Shown: piece after piece, positions 1 through 6,474 of the stretch | Layout: each line of letters opens with the position of its first letter | How positions within the stretch are numbered: the first letter of the stretch is position 1 | Assembly: GCA_030841965.1 (NCBI GenBank) | Contig: JAUUSJ010000110.1 | Location: 1 to 14,213, forward strand | Length of the DNA: 14,213 nt | Direction: 5' to 3' | Source: Blautia sp. | GTDB taxonomy: Bacteria; Bacillota; Clostridia; Lachnospirales; Lachnospiraceae | Translations under genes and position numbers: made by a program | The notes under the pieces: generated by a model | The model's database searches: none | The model's input: the letters and a program-made list of their open reading frames with translations, nothing else | What the model was told of the DNA's origin: nothing

Positions 1-69
1 CGAAAAACCGCTCCACTCTCTATCGTTTTTTGAGGACATATCTCCGACCTCTCTTGGCTGTGTACTGGC
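1..69 (-). repeat. Partial copy of a long inverted-arm intergenic repeat, cut by the window edge
   Basis: Read on the minus strand, this stretch aligns without gaps to 11536-11604. By eye the first 20 positions are identical, 16 of the next 25 match (the stem arm), and 23 of the last 24 match. In the other copy the weakly conserved middle block forms one arm of a perfect 30-bp inverted repeat, so here the arm has drifted while its flanks are conserved. The rest of the element lies before position 1 and cannot be seen. No open frame of interest is present, and positions 70-182 beyond it are AT-rich with no gene that I recognise. Confidence 0.8.
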
Positions 70-189
70 GAAATAATCTAGAATTCTTTTTTATAAGGAT
101 AATTATTACACAGTTTCAATGTGAGTTGCATGTTTTTATTTGCAAAAATCTTACCATATAATATACTATAAAATTGATTAAAAAAATGA

Positions 190-390
190 TATGATACCAG
201 GGTCAAAAGGTCAAAAATCCGATGCAAGCTTGCTTGCAAGAGGATTTTTGAACTTGGGACCCGCCAAAAACATGAATAAGTAGCCATTTTTCGATGAAAA
301 ATGAGCGGATTATGAATGTTTTTGAGAATTGCGGGAGCACATTGTGCGGAGCAATTCGGTATCATAGGGGTCAAAAGACCTTTTGACCCC
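190..390 (+). repeat. Highly structured MITE-like or RNA-like intergenic element, about 200 bp
   Basis: The element is bounded by a perfect 13-bp inverted repeat, GGGTCAAAAGGTC at 200-212 and its complement at 377-389. The 10-base string AAAATGATAT occurs directly at 183-192 and 394-403, as a target duplication would. Inside, a 9-bp helix (190-198 with 358-366) encloses three hairpins. Hairpin 1 pairs 211-220 with 242-251 and has an inner stem 224-228/233-237. Hairpin 2 pairs 266-273 with 316-323 and has an inner stem 285-292/296-303. Hairpin 3 pairs 326-332 with 351-357 and has an inner stem 337-340/344-347. A last palindrome at 367-390 has 11-bp arms. The closing palindrome has no T-tract, so it does not look like a terminator. 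Positions 346-390 recur exactly, inverted, at 14169-14213. All of this is seen directly; whether it acts as DNA or RNA is unknown. Confidence 0.8.
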
Positions 391-430
391 AACAAAATGA
401 TATACTGTAAAGAAAAACGAGGTGGAAAAG

Positions 431-1585
431 GTGAGAAAAATATTTATACTGGGAGCGATTTTAGTGATGAGTGTTGGTTTCTTCGGGAAAACAGAGAGTA
501 TGGCGGCTAAAACAGAGGAGTTGCATATTGTTCTGGACCCTGGACATGGCGGTGAGGAGTCGGGTGCAGAGACGACGGACAATGGAGAGACTATTTTCGA
601 GAAGGATTTGAATTTAAAGATTGCGAAATATTTGAAGGAAGAGTTAGAGAAATATGAAAATGTGACGGTTGGAATGACCCGTGATAATGATGCGACAGTG
701 GGACTTAGCACAAGACCAAATTTGGCGGTGGAAGAAGGTGCCGATGTCTTAATTAGTATTCACAATAATGCCTATGGAGAGATTTGTGAGTATGATAATG
801 GATGTACAGTTTTAGTGTCGAAGGGGCAGTATAAGGAAGAGATTGCAAAGGAAGAGCAAAAGCTTGGTGTAAATATTTTGCATGAGTTATCGGGTTTAGG
901 GCTTAAGAGTCAGGGGCTTCTTCTTCGCACATCGGAGGATGGAGCGACCTATCCAAATGGGGCGATTAAGGATTATTATGCCATAGTCAATGCGGGAATT
1001 CGAGAGGGAATACCTGCGATTATTATAGAACATGCTTTTATGGATAATAAGACGGACTACGAGAAGTTTTTAAACAGTGATGAGAAGCTTCACGAGCTTG
1101 CCAAAGCAGATGCGAGGGGAATTGCGAGATATTATAGACTTGCGCTTAGAGATACGGGTGAGGTGCTGGATAAACTTAGCAATATAGAGGAGACTCTCGT
1201 CTGGGTGAAAACAGGAAAGGCAAAAGATAACGAGATAAGTACAAAGATTTTTTATAAGGATGAGAGCGTTAAGTCGACTAAGCAGGACGAGGAGGAAAAG
1301 GAGTCTCAATCTGATAAGAGTGAGGGTCAAACAGAACAGGAGTTACAGAATTCTCAAGAAACTGGGGATGAAAAACAGACAGGGACGATGACAGATGAAA
1401 TAAAAGGAATAGAAGTGGAAAATCAAAATTTGCAGGAAAATTCTAGTGAGCAGTTAAAAGAGCAATCAAGAGAAGATACGAGCCAAGTGAGAACGGAACA
1501 AAAATTTATCTTGGGAAGTTTGGTTGTGATTTTGGTTTGTGCAGTTTTATTATTGCTTATACTTCTTAAGAGAAGGAAAAGATGA
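431..1585 (+). CDS. N-acetylmuramoyl-L-alanine amidase (Amidase_3), membrane-anchored
   Basis: This is a zinc-dependent cell-wall hydrolase that cleaves the bond between N-acetylmuramic acid and the first L-alanine of the peptide stem. From the GTG at 431 it has 384 residues: a signal sequence at about 1-25, the catalytic domain at about 31-240, a long acidic, Gln/Ser-rich linker at about 245-355, and one membrane segment at about 359-379 followed by KRRKR. Family residues are present: His39 in DPGHGG, Glu57 in FEKD, His111 in SIHNN, and Glu200 in IIIEHAF. The tail anchor means the enzyme would sit on the outer face of the membrane. I prefer the GTG at 431 because AGGTGG lies five bases before it; a GTG three codons upstream (422) has no ribosome binding site. 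It stands alone between a repeat element and the next promoter. The family call is secure; the physiological role (division, spore or growth) is not shown. Confidence 0.9.
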   Translation: MRKIFILGAILVMSVGFFGKTESMAAKTEELHIVLDPGHGGEESGAETTDNGETIFEKDLNLKIAKYLKEELEKYENVTVGMTRDNDATVGLSTRPNLAVEEGADVLISIHNNAYGEICEYDNGCTVLVSKGQYKEEIAKEEQKLGVNILHELSGLGLKSQGLLLRTSEDGATYPNGAIKDYYAIVNAGIREGIPAIIIEHAFMDNKTDYEKFLNSDEKLHELAKADARGIARYYRLALRDTGEVLDKLSNIEETLVWVKTGKAKDNEISTKIFYKDESVKSTKQDEEEKESQSDKSEGQTEQELQNSQETGDEKQTGTMTDEIKGIEVENQNLQENSSEQLKEQSREDTSQVRTEQKFILGSLVVILVCAVLLLLILLKRRKR

Positions 1586-1657
1586 GGGGATATTAAAATT
1601 TTCCTCCACTTTTTGAGAAAAAATATCGCAAAAATTTTCTCGTATTAGAAAAAATAC

Positions 1658-1686
1658 TTTCCTAATTCATAAAAATCATATATAAT
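1658..1686 (+). promoter_or_regulatory. Probable sigma-A promoter for the flavodiiron gene
   Basis: A perfect TATAAT at 1681-1686 lies 17 bases after a weak -35 box, TTTCCT at 1658-1663. Transcription would start near 1693 and leave a leader of about 110 bases before the ATG at 1806. The -10 box is convincing; the -35 is poor. Confidence 0.5.
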
Positions 1687-1702
1687 GATGTTGAAAGGAA
1701 AA

Positions 1703-1745
1703 GCCCATCTGGGTATATTGTGGCATGACCTTTGGGCAAATGGGC
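1703..1745 (+). promoter_or_regulatory. Possible folded 5' leader with competing stems
   Basis: In the leader of the flavodiiron gene, GCCCAT at 1703-1708 can pair with ATGGGC at 1740-1745. The same left arm can instead pair with TGGGC at 1733-1737, or fold locally at 1704-1713 (CCCATCTGGG). Such mutually exclusive pairings are seen in attenuators and riboswitches, but I recognise no known riboswitch class here. The structure is seen in the sequence; a regulatory role is only inference. Confidence 0.3.
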
Positions 1746-1805
1746 AGTTTGTATTGCTCAATAAGGGAAACATAAATTTAGTATAGTGATTTAGGAGATG
1801 AAAGA

Positions 1806-2966
1806 ATGACAAAGGTAACAAACGATATTTTATATGTAGGCGTAAATGACCATCAGGTTGATTTGTTTGAGGGACAGTATATTGTGCCAAATGGAATGTC
1901 ATATAATTCTTATGTAATTATGGACGAGAAGATTGCAGTTATGGATACAGTAGATGCGAATTTTACAGATGAGTGGTTGGCAAATGTCGAGGAAGCTTTA
2001 GACGGAAGACAGCCAGATTATTTAGTAGTTCAGCATATGGAGCCAGACCATTCTGCTAATATTCAAAATTTTGTAAATAAATATCCAGATGTCACAGTAG
2101 TTGGAAATGCTAAGACATTTACAATGATTGGAAATTTCTTTGATATGGATTTAGCGGAAGATAAAAAATTAGTTGTCGGAAATGGCGCAACTCTAGATTT
2201 AGGAAGCCATGTCCTTACTTTTGTATTTGCACCGATGGTACATTGGCCAGAGGTTATGGTAACTTATGATAGCAAAGATAAAGTTTTATTCTCTGCAGAT
2301 GGATTTGGAAAATTTGGTGCGTTGGATGTCGAGGAAGACTGGGCTTGTGAGGCTCGCCGCTATTATATCGGCATTGTCGGAAAATACGGTCAGCAGGTAC
2401 AGGCTTTGCTTAAGAAGGCAGCTACACTTGATATTCAGATTATTTGTCCACTTCACGGACCAGTACTTACAGAGAACCTTGGATACTATATTAATTTATA
2501 TGATATCTGGTCTTCCTACAAAGTAGAGTCCGAGGGAGTTATGATTGCCTACGCATCTGTATATGGCAATACAAAGAAAGCAGCAGAGCTTTTGGCAGAG
2601 AAATTAAAAGAAAAAGGTTGTCCAAAGGTTGTTGTATGTGATTTAGCGAGAGAAGATATGGCAGAGGCAGTGGAGGATGCATTCCGTTATGGCAAGCTTG
2701 TACTAGCTTCGATTACATACAATGCGGATATTTTCCCATGTATGAGAGAGTTTATTGCCGACCTTACAGAGCGCAACTATCAGAACCGTACAATCGGCCT
2801 AATCGAGAATGGTTCTTGGGCTCCAACAGCAGCTAGAGTAATGAAGAGCAAGTTTGAGAAGAGCAAAAATATCATTTGGCTAGAAAATAACGTAAAGATT
2901 ACGTCTTCTGTAAAGAATGACACGATTGCTCAGATTGAGACTATGGCAGAGGAGCTTTGCAAATAG
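1806..2966 (+). CDS. FprA-family A-type flavoprotein (flavodiiron oxygen/NO reductase)
   Basis: This is a soluble flavodiiron protein. In clostridia the family reduces O2 to water (some members reduce NO), fed with electrons through rubredoxin or similar carriers, and so protects anaerobes from oxygen. Its 386 residues match the two-domain family core. The metallo-beta-lactamase-like domain (about 1-240) carries the diiron ligands His77, Glu79 and Asp81 in HMEPDH, then His146, Asp165 and His217. The FMN-binding flavodoxin domain (about 245-385) begins with YASVYGNTKKAA. There is no C-terminal rubredoxin or flavin reductase fusion, so a separate redox partner is needed; none is visible nearby. 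AGGAGATG sits a few bases before the ATG. The gene is monocistronic, with its own promoter upstream and a strong terminator downstream. All ligands are intact, so activity is expected; O2 versus NO preference cannot be read here. Confidence 0.95.
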   Translation: MTKVTNDILYVGVNDHQVDLFEGQYIVPNGMSYNSYVIMDEKIAVMDTVDANFTDEWLANVEEALDGRQPDYLVVQHMEPDHSANIQNFVNKYPDVTVVGNAKTFTMIGNFFDMDLAEDKKLVVGNGATLDLGSHVLTFVFAPMVHWPEVMVTYDSKDKVLFSADGFGKFGALDVEEDWACEARRYYIGIVGKYGQQVQALLKKAATLDIQIICPLHGPVLTENLGYYINLYDIWSSYKVESEGVMIAYASVYGNTKKAAELLAEKLKEKGCPKVVVCDLAREDMAEAVEDAFRYGKLVLASITYNADIFPCMREFIADLTERNYQNRTIGLIENGSWAPTAARVMKSKFEKSKNIIWLENNVKITSSVKNDTIAQIETMAEELCK

Positions 2967-2978
2967 ATTTTGATGTGA

Positions 2979-3031
2979 AATCCCCCCTAAAGCAAATGGA
3001 AGTATTTCCGTTCGTTTAGGGGGATTTTTTT
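2979..3031 (+). terminator. Rho-independent terminator after the flavodiiron gene
   Basis: CCCCCTAAA at 2983-2991 pairs with TTTAGGGGG at 3015-3023, and a run of seven T follows immediately. It lies a few bases past the stop codon and cleanly closes the flavodiiron transcript. Confidence 0.92.
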
Positions 3032-3114
3032 GCCTAAAATAAAAATGGAAGGAGGAAGGCTCTCCTCTTGTGAGTAAAATTACCTAAAATCAAGAGATTT
3101 CGAGCTTAATTATA

Positions 3115-4539
3115 ATGAATAGGGATTTAACAGAAGGTTCCGTAATGAAGTCAGTTTTGCTGTTTACCTGGCCTATGCTATTAGGAAATTTATTACAGCA
3201 ATGCTATAATATGGCGGATACATGGATTGTGGGAAAAGCATTGGGCTCTCAGGCTCTCGCCGCTGTCGGCTCGGCTTTTACCTTAATGACTTTTCTTACC
3301 TCCATCATAATTGGACTATGTATGGGCGCTGGCTCTCTATGCGCCATATATTTTGGCAGGAGGGAACTGGAAAATATGCGAAAGAGAATGGGAGCAGCAT
3401 TTTTATTTATCGGCGCGGTATCTCTTATCATACAGTTTATATCACTATTATTTCTAAATGGACTTCTTTGGATAATGAGAATTCCGACAGAAATATACGA
3501 TTTCATGTACGCCTATGTAAAAATTATCTTATACGGCATAATTTTTGTATTTTTATATAATTATTTTTCCTGCATGTTGCGCGCTGTGGGAAATTCCTTC
3601 ATTCCGCTTATCTTTCTTGGATTTGGAACAATTGGAAATATCGTACTTGATTTTTTATTCGTAATGGTCTGGAATCTGGGAGTGGAGGGAGCAGCGGCGG
3701 CCACTGTAGTTGCACAGGCATTTTCGGGAATCGGGATTATGCTATATAGCTTAACTAGAGAAAAAATATTACAAAGTCCATCAGAAAAGCAAAATGATAA
3801 AAGAGATATGAGAAATATAAAAGACATAAGAAATATAAGAGATATGAAAAAACCAAAAGATATAAACATGATAAAAGATAGAAAGAATTGTTGGAAGATG
3901 GATTTTCACGTTTTTCACGAGGTTGTAGTAAACTCTCTTGCAGCTAGTATACAACAGTCCATTATGAACTTTGGAATCTTGATGGTGCAAAGTCTTGTCA
4001 ATAGTTTTGGAACAGTTATCATGGCCGCCTTTACCGTCGGAGTAAAAATCGATGCCTTTGCCTATATGCCGGTACAGGAGTTTGGAAATGCATTTTCTGT
4101 TTTCATCGCACAAAATTATGGCGCAAAAAAGAAAGATAGAATGGCACAGGGAGTGAAAAAATCTGTGAAGTTAGTAGTGATTTTTTGTCTGGTAGTTTCT
4201 TTTTTGGTTTATCTGTTTGCGCCTTCACTTATTCAGATTTTTGTGGAGAGTGGAGAAAAAGAGATTATTGCTGCGGGTACCCGTTATCTTCAAACAGAGG
4301 GAATGTTTTACTGGGGAATTGGACTTTTATTTCTTTTTTATGGCTACTACCGAGCAGTGGAGCTTCCGATTATGTCCGTGGTACTTACTGTAATTTCTCT
4401 CGGAACTCGTGTAGTGCTTTCTTATCTGCTGGCACCGCAGATAGGGGAGGTTATGATTTGGTATGCGATTCCGATTGGATGGATATTGGCAGATACGGTG
4501 GGAGCGATTGTGTATTATCGAAGAAGGAGAGGACAGTGA
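3115..4539 (+). CDS. MATE family efflux transporter
   Basis: A 474-residue inner-membrane antiporter of the multidrug and toxin extrusion family, normally Na+- or H+-driven. The N-terminus has the family pattern: DLTEGSV, then a first helix with LLGNLLQQCYNMADTWIVGKALG at residues 23-45. About twelve hydrophobic segments fall into two halves split near residues 215-265. That central cytoplasmic loop is abnormally long and charged and contains a five-fold hexapeptide repeat, listed separately. The chosen ATG keeps the conserved DLTEGS start but has no good ribosome binding site, and a TATAAT at 3111-3116 overlaps it; the next Met, at 3145, would lose the motif. The gene ends inside its own terminator hairpin and is followed by a fragment of a second MATE gene. 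Substrate unknown. Confidence 0.93.
   Translation: MNRDLTEGSVMKSVLLFTWPMLLGNLLQQCYNMADTWIVGKALGSQALAAVGSAFTLMTFLTSIIIGLCMGAGSLCAIYFGRRELENMRKRMGAAFLFIGAVSLIIQFISLLFLNGLLWIMRIPTEIYDFMYAYVKIILYGIIFVFLYNYFSCMLRAVGNSFIPLIFLGFGTIGNIVLDFLFVMVWNLGVEGAAAATVVAQAFSGIGIMLYSLTREKILQSPSEKQNDKRDMRNIKDIRNIRDMKKPKDINMIKDRKNCWKMDFHVFHEVVVNSLAASIQQSIMNFGILMVQSLVNSFGTVIMAAFTVGVKIDAFAYMPVQEFGNAFSVFIAQNYGAKKKDRMAQGVKKSVKLVVIFCLVVSFLVYLFAPSLIQIFVESGEKEIIAAGTRYLQTEGMFYWGIGLLFLFYGYYRAVELPIMSVVLTVISLGTRVVLSYLLAPQIGEVMIWYAIPIGWILADTVGAIVYYRRRRGQ
3802..3891 (+). repeat. Degenerate 18-bp tandem repeat coding a hexapeptide in the MATE loop
   Basis: Residues 230-259 of the MATE protein are five consecutive hexapeptides of the form [RK]-D-[MIR]-x-x-x; the first three are RDMRNI, KDIRNI and RDMKKP, and two more copies start with KD. 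The DNA is A-rich with an 18-bp period, so it looks like an in-frame microrepeat expansion. It falls exactly in the cytoplasmic loop joining the two transporter halves, where added length is tolerated. Confidence 0.75.
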
Positions 4540-4555
4540 AATTTTCACTGTCCTC
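4529..4555 (+). terminator. Hairpin terminator overlapping the MATE stop codon
   Basis: GAGGACAGTGAAA at 4529-4541 is complementary to TTTCACTGTCCTC at 4543-4555. The TGA stop lies inside the left arm. The tail TTCTTG is only moderately T-rich, so termination may be incomplete. Confidence 0.65.
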
Positions 4556-4557
4556 TT

Positions 4558-4902
4558 CTTGTACAGATGGTGAAGGTGGCGCAAAGCAGTATTGTAGCAC
4601 TTTTTGGAACGTATCAGATTGCGGCAAACGGTGTGGCGCAAAGCATTTGGTCTTTGGCTGCCTTGGCAGGAGTGACGATGGGACCTGTGTTTATTACTGT
4701 GATTGGACAGTGCATGGGAAGCGAAGATACAGAGGCTGCTGATTACTATTTTAAAAAATTAACGAAGATTGCTATCTTTATTTTAGCGACATGGAATACG
4801 TTTATTTTTGCATTGACACCAGTTTGTGACTGGATAATTCGAGCGAGTATTTTTATATGGAGACAGAGGTCTGGAAAGTGGAAGACGTTTCAGGTGATTT
4901 AA
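4558..4902 (+). pseudogene. Fragment of a second MATE transporter (C-terminal half only)
   Basis: The frame starting around 4558 encodes about 90 residues clearly of MATE type, including SSIVALFGTYQIAANGVAQS and GPVFITVIGQCMG, followed by EAADYYFKKLTKIA. It aligns with roughly residues 285-375 of the intact upstream MATE protein but is far from identical to it, so it is a remnant of a different paralogue, not a recent duplication. The N-terminal 280 or so residues and the last helices are missing, and after about 4830 the frame loses family likeness before its stop. It begins directly behind the upstream terminator and the ATG at 4567 has no ribosome binding site. A functional short protein is unlikely. 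I could not find a continuation in another frame. Confidence 0.8.
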
Positions 4903-4940
4903 GTATTTTTATTTTAAAAGAATTTTATATTAAAAAAGTA

Positions 4941-4987
4941 AAAATAAAGATCTTTAGTGAGAGAATATTACTAAGGATCTTTATTTT
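4941..4987. terminator. Bidirectional terminator between converging transcripts
   Basis: An 18-bp stem (4941-4958 with 4970-4987) has one G-U pair and an 11-base loop. The arms start with AAAATAAAG and end with CTTTATTTT, so a T-rich tail follows the stem on either strand. It sits between the rightward MATE region and the leftward repressor gene. The remaining 5000-5109 shows no gene I can support. Confidence 0.85.
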
Positions 4988-5109
4988 GTCTTGTTGTTAT
5001 TTAGAGATTAGCTATACGCTGGTATAAGCTTTCCCGTATTGAGTACTAGGAGCAGCAACTTCATGATTCGTGTTAGGACTATGGCTACTTATTCTGGCTT
5101 TTAAAAGTA

Positions 5110-6132
5110 TTATGCATTCGGAGCAGGAGCACAGCTTGTTCGTTCTACTATAAAATGAGGAACAATAATTTTAGTTGCCAGAAGGTCTGGATTTTCAATA
5201 TGATTAATAATCTGCGATGCAGCTTCAATTCCTAATTGGCGGGAATTGATATCAATAGATGTCAGCTGAGGAGAGGTAAGTTTCGCAACTAAGGAATTAT
5301 TGAAAGAAATAATTGATAAATCTTTTGGAATTTCTAGGTTTAACTCATAGGCGGTTTTTTCTAATACTAGTGCAAAAATATCATCGCTGACTACTATTGC
5401 TGTTGGACGCTCATCCATAGAAAGAAGAGTCTGGAGTTCCTTTGCTTGTTCTCTTGGAATAGAGTCCATCTCGATGCAATAATCTGGATGAAGGGGAATC
5501 CCTTTTTCGGCTAATGCCAGTATATAGCCAGATTTGCGGTCAGAGGAAAAAATCCGGTTTTTATCGCTCCCAACATATCCAATTTTTGTGTGCCCAAGGT
5601 CTAGTAAATAATTGGTTGCCTCCTTGGCAGCTAAGATGTTATCATTATCAATATAGATAGTTTCATTTGCGTATTTATCAGCTTTGCCGATGAGGACAAA
5701 CAAAATTCCTTCTTCATATAGAAAATCAACAATAGGATCTTGTTTGTGAGAGTAAAGAACGATTACGCCATCTAGCCGATTTTCCTTTATCATATGTTTG
5801 AGGGCGTTTAATAATTCCTCATTGGTGGAGCCTGTGATTAAAGTTGGGGTATAAGACTTTTGGTTACAAAAAAGGCTGATTCCTCTCATAGCCTCCAGGA
5901 AAAAAGAGTTTTCATAAGTATCGTACTCGGATACAGGAAGAATAATACCAATGCTTTTTGTGTTTTGGATACTGAGGTTAGAGCTATTTGGTTCATATCC
6001 TAGTTGTTGCATAGCTTTGCGTACTTTTTCCTTTGTTTGTGTACTAATGGATGGATGATCGGAGCATGTCCGAGATACAGTGGAAGGAGAAACGCCCGCC
6101 AGCTTTGCAACGTCTTTTATTGTAATATTCAT
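5110..6132 (-). CDS. malR: LacI-family transcriptional regulator, likely maltose repressor (MalR-like)
   Basis: A 340-residue repressor with an N-terminal LacI helix-turn-helix (about 2-50: TIKDVAKLAGVSPSTVSR, then SDHPSISTQTKEKVRKAM) and a periplasmic-binding-protein-like sugar-sensing domain (about 60-335). Length and layout are standard for the family. AGGAGG lies 10 bases before the ATG, and a near-consensus promoter lies upstream. It is transcribed away from the PTS-mapP-malQ operon, the usual arrangement for a local regulator that represses a sugar operon and perhaps itself. The hinge region is normal, and the gene ends with a short ERTSC...PNA tail. The family is certain; the maltose specificity and the symbol rest on gene context and on half-sites in the divergent region, not on recognised effector residues. 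Confidence 0.88.
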   Translation of the reverse strand: MNITIKDVAKLAGVSPSTVSRTCSDHPSISTQTKEKVRKAMQQLGYEPNSSNLSIQNTKSIGIILPVSEYDTYENSFFLEAMRGISLFCNQKSYTPTLITGSTNEELLNALKHMIKENRLDGVIVLYSHKQDPIVDFLYEEGILFVLIGKADKYANETIYIDNDNILAAKEATNYLLDLGHTKIGYVGSDKNRIFSSDRKSGYILALAEKGIPLHPDYCIEMDSIPREQAKELQTLLSMDERPTAIVVSDDIFALVLEKTAYELNLEIPKDLSIISFNNSLVAKLTSPQLTSIDINSRQLGIEAASQIINHIENPDLLATKIIVPHFIVERTSCAPAPNA

Positions 6133-6193
6133 AACAAAAGAACCTCCTGAATATATAAATTGCTTTTTTACATATAGTTAATAGATTATGTTT

Positions 6194-6222
6194 ATTATAA
6201 AAAAATATGTATCTAAAGTCAA
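6194..6222 (-). promoter_or_regulatory. Promoter of the LacI-family regulator
   Basis: On the minus strand TTGACT (6217-6222) and TATAAT (6194-6199) are separated by 17 bases. The transcript would start near 6187, about 55 bases before the ATG. This is an almost perfect sigma-A promoter. Confidence 0.85.
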
Positions 6223-6241
6223 CAGAATATTTGAATACGGT

Positions 6242-6297
6242 ACGCAAATTAAAAATTTTACATGCACAATAATTTGCGCAAGTGTATTTGCGTAAAT
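6242..6297. promoter_or_regulatory. Cluster of TTTGCG/CGCAAA half-sites, candidate upstream operators
   Basis: ACGCAAAT at 6242-6249, a palindromic TTGCGCAA at 6274-6281 and ATTTGCG at 6286-6292 lie between the two divergent promoters. Firmicute MalR-type LacI proteins bind palindromes built of CGCAAA/TTTGCG halves, so these fit as operators. None is a full consensus 14-mer; binding is inference. Confidence 0.45.
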
Positions 6298-6380
6298 GAT
6301 ATGCATATGTGCAGAATGCATAAAAAAATCAGATTAAATTGTGAAATATATAAAAAAACATAATTTAATCTAATTTTTTG

Positions 6381-6409
6381 TTGAAATACTATGCAAAAAA
6401 TGATATTAT
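6381..6409 (+). promoter_or_regulatory. Promoter of the PTS-mapP-malQ operon
   Basis: TTGAAA at 6381-6386 and TATTAT at 6404-6409 are spaced by exactly 17 bases. Transcription would start around 6416, giving a 5' leader of about 60 bases that ends in AAAGGAGG before the ATG at 6475. Confidence 0.8.
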
Positions 6410-6412
6410 TAA

Positions 6413-6439
6413 TGCAAATATAACGCAAACATATGCAAC
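6413..6439. promoter_or_regulatory. Candidate repressor operator over the operon start site
   Basis: TGCAAAT (6413-6419), AACGCAAAC (6422-6430) and ATGCAA (6433-6438) are same-direction half-site-like motifs just downstream of the -10 box, so they cover the predicted transcription start. A LacI-type protein bound here would block initiation. Same motif family as the upstream cluster. Confidence 0.45.
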
Positions 6440-6474
6440 AAATAAAGCGCATATAAAGAAAAAGGAGGTATACT

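Noticed and set aside
367..390. 24-bp palindrome as a transcription terminator
   Set aside because: No T-tract follows on either strand, and the copy at 14169-14192 is in a different context; it is part of the repeat element.
78..395. Leftward 105-codon frame at the left end
   Set aside because: It lies over the structured repeat element and AT-rich spacer with no domain or ribosome site.
4185..4742. 185-codon rightward frame overlapping the MATE gene and its remnant
   Set aside because: It is a shadow frame with Ser/Cys-rich, non-domain sequence; it runs through the stop-codon hairpin by chance.
5000..5109. Possible extended C-terminus of the LacI protein in another frame
   Set aside because: A frame reading through this region exists, but the repressor already ends at the usual place for its family, so no frameshift needs to be invoked.
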